A DNA stretch of 46,255 nt from Nitrospirota bacterium (GTDB taxonomy: Bacteria; Nitrospirota; Thermodesulfovibrionia; Thermodesulfovibrionales; JdFR-85). Shown here piece after piece: positions 42,335 through 46,255 of this stretch. Made by a program: the position numbers and the translations under genes. The stretch covers positions 1 through 46,255 of the forward strand of contig WGER01000023.1 of assembly GCA_015492645.1 (NCBI GenBank). Reading direction: 5' to 3'. Positions within the stretch are counted from its first letter, which is position 1, and each line of letters opens with the position of its first letter. The notes beneath the pieces were generated by a model. It did no database searches. It was not told the origin of the DNA and saw only the letters and a program-made list of their open reading frames with translations.

Positions 42335-43673
42335 ACCTTCCATACTCGTTGTCGATGATGAGAGGGATATCTGCAGGGCCCTGCAGTTTTTACTGAGCAG
42401 AGACGGCTACGAGGTGGATACCGCCCTCAGTGGAGAGGAGGCCCTGAAAAAGATACAAAAGGAAAACTACGACCTCGTCCTCACAGACCTGAAGATGGAA
42501 GGGATGGACGGTATCCAGTTACTGGAGAGGACAAAGGAGATCTCGCCATCTACCTCAGTTATAATCATGACCGCCTATGCCAGTGTGGACAACGCCGTCG
42601 AGGCGATGAAGAAAGGTGCATCAGACTACATAGTCAAGCCCTTTGTAAATGAGGATGTAAAACTCCGTATAAGAAAGACCCTGGAACACAAGAAACTCCA
42701 GATGGAGAATATAGCCCTCAGGAGACAACTCAGCCAGCAGTTTGGATGCCGTGACGTAGTGGCAGAGTCACCACAGATGCAGAGGATTTTCGAGACCCTG
42801 GAACAGGTAATCCCTACATCCAGTAATATCCTGCTCCGTGGCGAGAGTGGCACCGGTAAGGGTCTGATTGCTGAGATCATACATTGTAACAGCCCCCGAA
42901 GGGACAAACCCTTTATGTCTATAAACTGCTCTGCAATCCCCGAACAACTACTTGAGAGCGAACTCTTTGGATACCGCAAGGGGGCCTTCACAGGCGCGGT
43001 AACCGATAAGACGGGTCTTATTGTCCTTGCAGATGGAGGCACTCTCTTCCTGGACGAGATAGGAGATATGCCCCTTTCACTTCAGGCAAAACTACTGAAG
43101 GTTATTGAGAGTGGTGAGGTCTTCCCACTGGGAGATACAAAGCCCAGGCATGTCGACATAAGAATCATTGCGGCAACCAACAAGAACCTGGAAGAGATGA
43201 TGAGGGAGGGCACATTCCGTGAAGACCTCTACTACAGACTGAATGTGATCGAGATCCTCATACCCCCTCTTAGAGAGAGGAAAGATGACATACCACCCCT
43301 TGTAATGCATTTTATAAGGAAATTTAGTGAACAGAACAAAAAGCCGGTAAAGAATATAGACGACAGGGCGATGAAGGCCCTCCTTGAGTATCCCTGGTAT
43401 GGTAATGTGAGGGAACTGAGCAATGTTATAGAACGGGCTGTGGTTCTCTGTAAAACAGATACAATAACCCTTGAAGACCTTCCAGAGAAGGTGAGACACC
43501 CCTCAACAGTCTCATCCACCACACTGAAGGATACCCTTTCTGAGTTTGAGAGGAAGGTGATACTGGAAAGGCTCAATCAATACAACTGGAACAAGGAGCA
43601 GACTGCACATAGTCTCGGGATCGACCTTGCAACCCTGTACAGAAAGATGAAGAAACTGGGGATCGAGATGTAA
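42321..43673 (+). CDS. NtrC-family sigma-54-dependent response regulator
   Basis: A 450-residue regulator. The receiver domain (about residues 1-120) has acidic DDERD, phosphoacceptor Asp in VLTDLKMEGMDG, and conserved Thr and Lys (MTAYAS, VKPF). The AAA+ domain has Walker A GESGTGKG, the sigma-54 contact loop GAFTGA and Walker B GGTLFLDEIGD. The C-terminal Fis-type helix-turn-helix is NWNKEQTAHSLGIDLATLYRKMKKLG. It pairs with the kinase upstream. Its targets are unknown; I did not identify a -24/-12 promoter in the window. Confidence 0.95.
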   Translation: MKRDKPSILVVDDERDICRALQFLLSRDGYEVDTALSGEEALKKIQKENYDLVLTDLKMEGMDGIQLLERTKEISPSTSVIIMTAYASVDNAVEAMKKGASDYIVKPFVNEDVKLRIRKTLEHKKLQMENIALRRQLSQQFGCRDVVAESPQMQRIFETLEQVIPTSSNILLRGESGTGKGLIAEIIHCNSPRRDKPFMSINCSAIPEQLLESELFGYRKGAFTGAVTDKTGLIVLADGGTLFLDEIGDMPLSLQAKLLKVIESGEVFPLGDTKPRHVDIRIIAATNKNLEEMMREGTFREDLYYRLNVIEILIPPLRERKDDIPPLVMHFIRKFSEQNKKPVKNIDDRAMKALLEYPWYGNVRELSNVIERAVVLCKTDTITLEDLPEKVRHPSTVSSTTLKDTLSEFERKVILERLNQYNWNKEQTAHSLGIDLATLYRKMKKLGIEM

Positions 43674-43697
43674 GGGGACAAAGCCCCTTACATCTCG
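43664..43697. terminator. Perfect stem shared by two convergent stop codons
   Basis: CGAGATGTAAGGGG (43664-43677) is a perfect inverted repeat of CCCCTTACATCTCG (43684-43697), with loop ACAAAG: a 14-bp stem. It contains the stop codon of the response regulator on one arm and of the hexaheme cytochrome on the other, so both proteins end in Glu-Met. It is probably a bidirectional terminator, though without strong U tracts. Confidence 0.65.
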
Positions 43698-44197
43698 TGA
43701 CACCTCTGACACTCGGATGAAGCAAAGGCCATGCCTCCATTATGGCACTTACCGCAGGCCTTCCCCATCTGTATCTCTACCATAGTTATCCGTTTGCTGT
43801 TCAGTTTCATTGGAAAGAGATCAGGATGGCATTCCCTGCACCCGAACATCCCTGAATGTAACCGGTGATCAAAACTCGCAGGCATGGAGGTGAGGGAGAG
43901 TTGCATCCTGGTGAGGTTGTGACAGTTGTTGCAGGTCTCAACCACCAGTTTTGCCTCCCTGTGCCCGCGGATGATGTGGCACTGGGTACAATGGAGCCCC
44001 ATCGCCCTGTGTCCATCGTGGGGAAAGGCACTGTTAAACTTCTCAAAGGAGTGACACTGGAAACAGGTCAACCCGCTGAGGTCTTTCTTCACACCCACCT
44101 CTTCCTGGACCGTTCTGCTCTGGACATCTCTCGTTACATCCTGACACCCCAGAAGGGGAAGAATCAGCAGCAATACAAGACAAAAGCCCCTCATCAT
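43688..44197 (-). CDS. Hexaheme cytochrome c lipoprotein
   Basis: A 169-residue exported protein with a lipobox (LLGC) and six CxxCH motifs: CFQCH, CTQCH, CNNCH, CRECH, CGKCH and CQRCH. Additional His residues (HDGHR, HRLH) can serve as distal ligands. It overlaps the cytochrome b gene by 4 nt and is third in the operon. It probably receives electrons from that membrane protein. Confidence 0.92.
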   Translation of the reverse strand: MMRGFCLVLLLILPLLGCQDVTRDVQSRTVQEEVGVKKDLSGLTCFQCHSFEKFNSAFPHDGHRAMGLHCTQCHIIRGHREAKLVVETCNNCHNLTRMQLSLTSMPASFDHRLHSGMFGCRECHPDLFPMKLNSKRITMVEIQMGKACGKCHNGGMAFASSECQRCHEM

Positions 44198-44937
44198 TTC
44201 CCCTCACCTTCCTGCTCTTTTAACATCAATTCATACTCAAGGGGGTGCTTATGTTTCAACTCCTTAAGAGATATCCTGCCTGTAAGCCATACCCAACTCA
44301 TCGGGAATGTCTCGGGCTTCAGATGTTCGTTGTAAAAGTGCCAGAAGAGTATAAACACTATCGCCAGTAGTGCCTCATCACTGTGCATCACCGCGACCAA
44401 CTGCCAGAACCATCCTGTTGCCCAGGAGGGGACAAAATAACTCGCCTGTATCGGAAATGCGAGACAGAGACCGGAAAGCCCTATCACAAACATCCCCCAG
44501 AAGACCGCCCAGTAGTCAAACTTCTGGGCATAGGTGAATCTACCGAACTTGGGTTTCGTCTTTGAGATACCGAGAAAGTACAGGAAGTTATGCACCACAT
44601 CCACCACATCCTTTGGCAGCGGAATCACTGTTGTCTCCTTCCTTATTTTCATCTTTCCTGTAAGTAACAGGTACCCGAGATACAGGACATGGAAGATGAA
44701 GTCAAGGATCATCGTCACGCCAGCAACCCTATGAATGATTCCCGCCACTTTGGGACCACCCCATATCCTGATCCACCAACTTGAAACATCCTTGAGTTCT
44801 GCATATTTAAGCCCCCAGCCCGTGAAGGCAAGCAGCAGAAAGGTGGTAAACATCACTATATGCTGAATTCTGAAGATTATGTTAAACCTTTCCACCTCCT
44901 GTGTCTCATCAAGAGGAGAGTTCTTCTGACTCAGCAT
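44194..44937 (-). CDS. Formate-dehydrogenase-gamma-type cytochrome b
   Basis: A 247-residue membrane protein of the di-heme cytochrome b561/Ni-Fe hydrogenase family, with four or five helices and His candidates in RIQHIVMFTTF, IIHRVAGVT, FIFHVLYLG, AVMHSDEAL and LFWHFYNEHL. Such proteins link the quinone pool to multiheme cytochromes. Its start overlaps the end of the heptaheme gene by 29 nt. Confidence 0.9.
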   Translation of the reverse strand: MLSQKNSPLDETQEVERFNIIFRIQHIVMFTTFLLLAFTGWGLKYAELKDVSSWWIRIWGGPKVAGIIHRVAGVTMILDFIFHVLYLGYLLLTGKMKIRKETTVIPLPKDVVDVVHNFLYFLGISKTKPKFGRFTYAQKFDYWAVFWGMFVIGLSGLCLAFPIQASYFVPSWATGWFWQLVAVMHSDEALLAIVFILFWHFYNEHLKPETFPMSWVWLTGRISLKELKHKHPLEYELMLKEQEGEGK

Positions 44938-45853
44938 GCTCCACCTCCTTCTTCTTTCTAAAGAATGTATCTCTTATGTCAGAGTATGCCTCAAGCAATA
45001 CATGTGTCACTGTGAAGGCTATGACTGAAATGGTCAGGATTATTAACCCCTTTTCTGCATAGTGGGGTATTGGACCTGGCTCCTGATGTGTAATTGCTGC
45101 CACAAACTTCTCATTAGCACCCTTATGACAGTTTCCACAGGTCTTGATCTTGTTGGTACCGAATACAGGAGAGGTCGGGTCATCCTTCGTCTTTATCGCA
45201 TGGGCACCATGGCAGTTCACACAGGTCGGTGCCTTGGTGTGCCCAAGGAGGTGTTTCTTTCCGTGAAAACTCTCAAAGTAACTCTTCATAACATTTGCCT
45301 CTATACCATACTTCTCTGCCAGTTCGGGACTACCGTGGCAGTTGCCACAGGTCTCCACCACCTTGAACTGGCTGACTGCAGAGGCATCATCCTCCGAACT
45401 TACAATATAATGGGCAGAGCCATGACAGTCAATACAGAAGGCACCATCAGTGCTCTGCTTTTCTGTTATGTTCCTGCCGTGAACACTGCTGAGGACATCT
45501 TCATAGACCTCCTGGTGGCAGTTGTAGCAGGCAACAAGGGCTACAGGGTCAACCTTCGCCTTCAGCGAGACCTTCTCCATTATCGGTCTCAGTTCTTCTG
45601 GAACCTCTCCGGAAGGAGGCTGGTGTGGGTTTTCTTGAAACCTTAGATGGCAGTCAGTACAGGAGAGAAAACCGTGGACAGACTTCTCAAACCTCTCTCC
45701 ATCCACATTCAATTCTATCTGTTTGCCCTGATACTCGATTGTTCCAACCATGTTGTTGTGACAGACTATACAGGTTGCCTTGGTATCACCAGAGGAAAAA
45801 GTGGGGAGTGAAAAAAGGGAGACGACCAGAAGCATAAAAAGCCACTTTCGCAT
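44909..45853 (-). CDS. Membrane-anchored heptaheme cytochrome c
   Basis: A 314-residue protein with a signal peptide (LFMLLVVSLFSLPTFSSG), seven CxxCH sites (CIVCH, CTDCH, CYNCH, CIDCH, CGNCH, CVNCH, CGNCH) and a C-terminal helix (GLIILTISVIAFTVTHVLL). Repeated SVHG and FHGKKH motifs supply further His ligands. I chose the ATG at 45853 because GGAGAGGTG is just upstream; the frame extends 12 codons further without a site. With cytochrome b and the hexaheme protein it forms a quinone:periplasm electron conduit. Confidence 0.92.
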   Translation of the reverse strand: MRKWLFMLLVVSLFSLPTFSSGDTKATCIVCHNNMVGTIEYQGKQIELNVDGERFEKSVHGFLSCTDCHLRFQENPHQPPSGEVPEELRPIMEKVSLKAKVDPVALVACYNCHQEVYEDVLSSVHGRNITEKQSTDGAFCIDCHGSAHYIVSSEDDASAVSQFKVVETCGNCHGSPELAEKYGIEANVMKSYFESFHGKKHLLGHTKAPTCVNCHGAHAIKTKDDPTSPVFGTNKIKTCGNCHKGANEKFVAAITHQEPGPIPHYAEKGLIILTISVIAFTVTHVLLEAYSDIRDTFFRKKKEVEHAESEELSS

Positions 45854-45920
45854 CTTTACACCTCTCCTTCTTTTTATTTTTTCTGCCAAGCCTCTCTGGC
45901 CAGAAGAATAAAGAGAGAGA

Positions 45921-45939
45921 TAAGGGGAGAACCCCCTTA
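45921..45939 (-). terminator. Hairpin at the end of the small membrane-protein gene
   Basis: TAAGGGG-AGAAC-CCCCTTA (plus-strand view) is a 7-bp perfect stem that includes the stop codon of the gene at 45937. A pyrimidine-rich stretch follows on the minus strand. Possible attenuator before the cytochrome operon. Confidence 0.45.
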
Positions 45940-46245
45940 CCTCTTCACAGTAGCCTCCGCCTCTTCTGGCCTCGGCCTGGCAGCAGTGCTCACCGCATCA
46001 ACCACATAGGCAAGTGCCGTGCCCAGTACTGCACCCACAACAATACTCACAGATGCGGTGCAGAACAACCCGAGCAGTGTGCCTATCACTATCAGAACCC
46101 TTGTAAGTATGTTCGGTTCAAGCGGCCCACCAAACAGATGACTCAGCAGCACCACCGTCGCATAACTGCCAAAGTAGAACCCCGGCATTATCCCGAAGAT
46201 CAGGAATAGAATTCCCCCTACCACTGCTCCCATCTTCCTGCCCAA
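45937..46245 (-). CDS. Small glycine-rich membrane protein, possibly 5'-truncated by the window edge
   Basis: About 102 residues with three hydrophobic segments (GAVVGGILFLIFGIMPGFYFG, VLIVIGTLLGLFCTASVSIVV, GAVLGTALAYVVDAV) and a charged C-terminus. I do not recognise a family. A TTG at 46245 and an ATG at 46233 (after AGGA) are possible starts, but the frame stays open to the window edge, so the true start may lie outside. It is upstream of the heptaheme operon on the same strand. Confidence 0.6.
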   Translation of the reverse strand: MGRKMGAVVGGILFLIFGIMPGFYFGSYATVVLLSHLFGGPLEPNILTRVLIVIGTLLGLFCTASVSIVVGAVLGTALAYVVDAVSTAARPRPEEAEATVKR

Positions 46246-46255
46246 TGAAAGTGCC

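Noticed and set aside
44690-44760. Search for nitrate, nitrite or NO reductase genes
   Set aside because: Cytochrome b and multiheme genes raised this possibility, but no NarG, NapA, NrfA, NirS, NirK or NorB motifs were found anywhere in the window.
45318-45334. Sequence resembling the SECIS-like hairpin (TCTGCCAGTTCGG)
   Set aside because: It is on the non-coding strand of the heptaheme cytochrome, the right arm of the stem is missing, and no in-frame TGA is near it. Chance similarity.
45062-45646. Long plus-strand frame of 194 codons opposite the heptaheme cytochrome
   Set aside because: It is the antisense shadow of a gene with seven heme motifs and has no ribosome binding site.

Overview
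The window looks like a chromosomal segment of an anaerobic or microaerophilic, cytochrome-c-rich bacterium with moderate GC and heavy use of AGG/AGA for arginine. The mix of genes suggests Nitrospirota (Thermodesulfovibrionia-like) or a neighbouring lineage: an indolepyruvate oxidoreductase, many multiheme cytochromes, an NxrC-like heme-binding domain, a Nitrospira-type bd-like oxidase, and a radical SAM protein of the AhbD/NirJ type. This placement is an inference; no rRNA gene is present.

Layout. (a) 1-9000: comM/yifB, a 178-bp miniature transposable element, a NapH/CcoG-like polyferredoxin (minus strand), tRNA-Val(GAC), then iorA-iorB-paaK-ACT protein-LivK-like binding protein, an aryl-acid module. 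(b) 9000-14730: a CRP/FNR-family regulator, an operon for a tetraheme cytochrome, a four-cluster Fe-S protein and an NrfD membrane subunit fused to a CBS pair, a small unknown gene, and a radical SAM/SPASM protein. (c) 14730-35110: a roughly 20-kb nitrous oxide reductase (nos) supercluster. It holds a leader with a small ORF, a diheme cytochrome, nosZ, a NosR N-terminal half, a NosR C-terminal half fused to NosD, nosF and nosY. These are followed by a periplasmic redox set (a DUF1573 protein with two in-frame UGA codons, a transglutaminase-like protein, a TlpA-like thioredoxin and a cupredoxin-like paralogue), a bd-like oxidase with three cytochrome c proteins, two NosL-like lipoproteins, an ABC exporter and a Cys/His-rich membrane protein. 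(d) 35110-39000: a heme-c sensor kinase, a second copy of the miniature element, a tandem universal stress protein and an unknown protein. (e) 39160-40150: rubrerythrin and bacterioferritin, minus strand. (f) 40280-43670: a second heme-c sensor kinase with an NtrC-type regulator. (g) 43690-46255, minus strand: hexaheme cytochrome, cytochrome b, heptaheme cytochrome and a small membrane protein.

How it fits together. NosZ reduces N2O in the periplasm. Quinol-derived electrons could reach it through the NrfD-CBS complex, the bd-like protein, the c-type cytochromes and the split NosR. NosD, NosF, NosY, the NosL pair and probably the second ABC transporter serve copper-site assembly. The CRP/FNR regulator has a GTGA-type recognition helix (R-E-x-x-S-R). 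A matching palindrome, GTGAC-N4-GTTAC, lies before five transcription units. In three of them its centre is exactly 41.5 bases upstream of the A of the start ATG, which implies class-II activation of leaderless mRNAs.

The most novel item is the gene at 22618-24060. Two tandem DUF1573 domains each carry an in-frame TGA where the family has a conserved Cys. Each TGA is followed after exactly 18 nt by the same SECIS-like hairpin. The extended frame ends by overlapping the next gene, so this is most likely one selenoprotein with two selenocysteines that a standard gene caller would cut into pieces. No nitrate reductase, nitrite reductase or classical NO reductase is present in the window.
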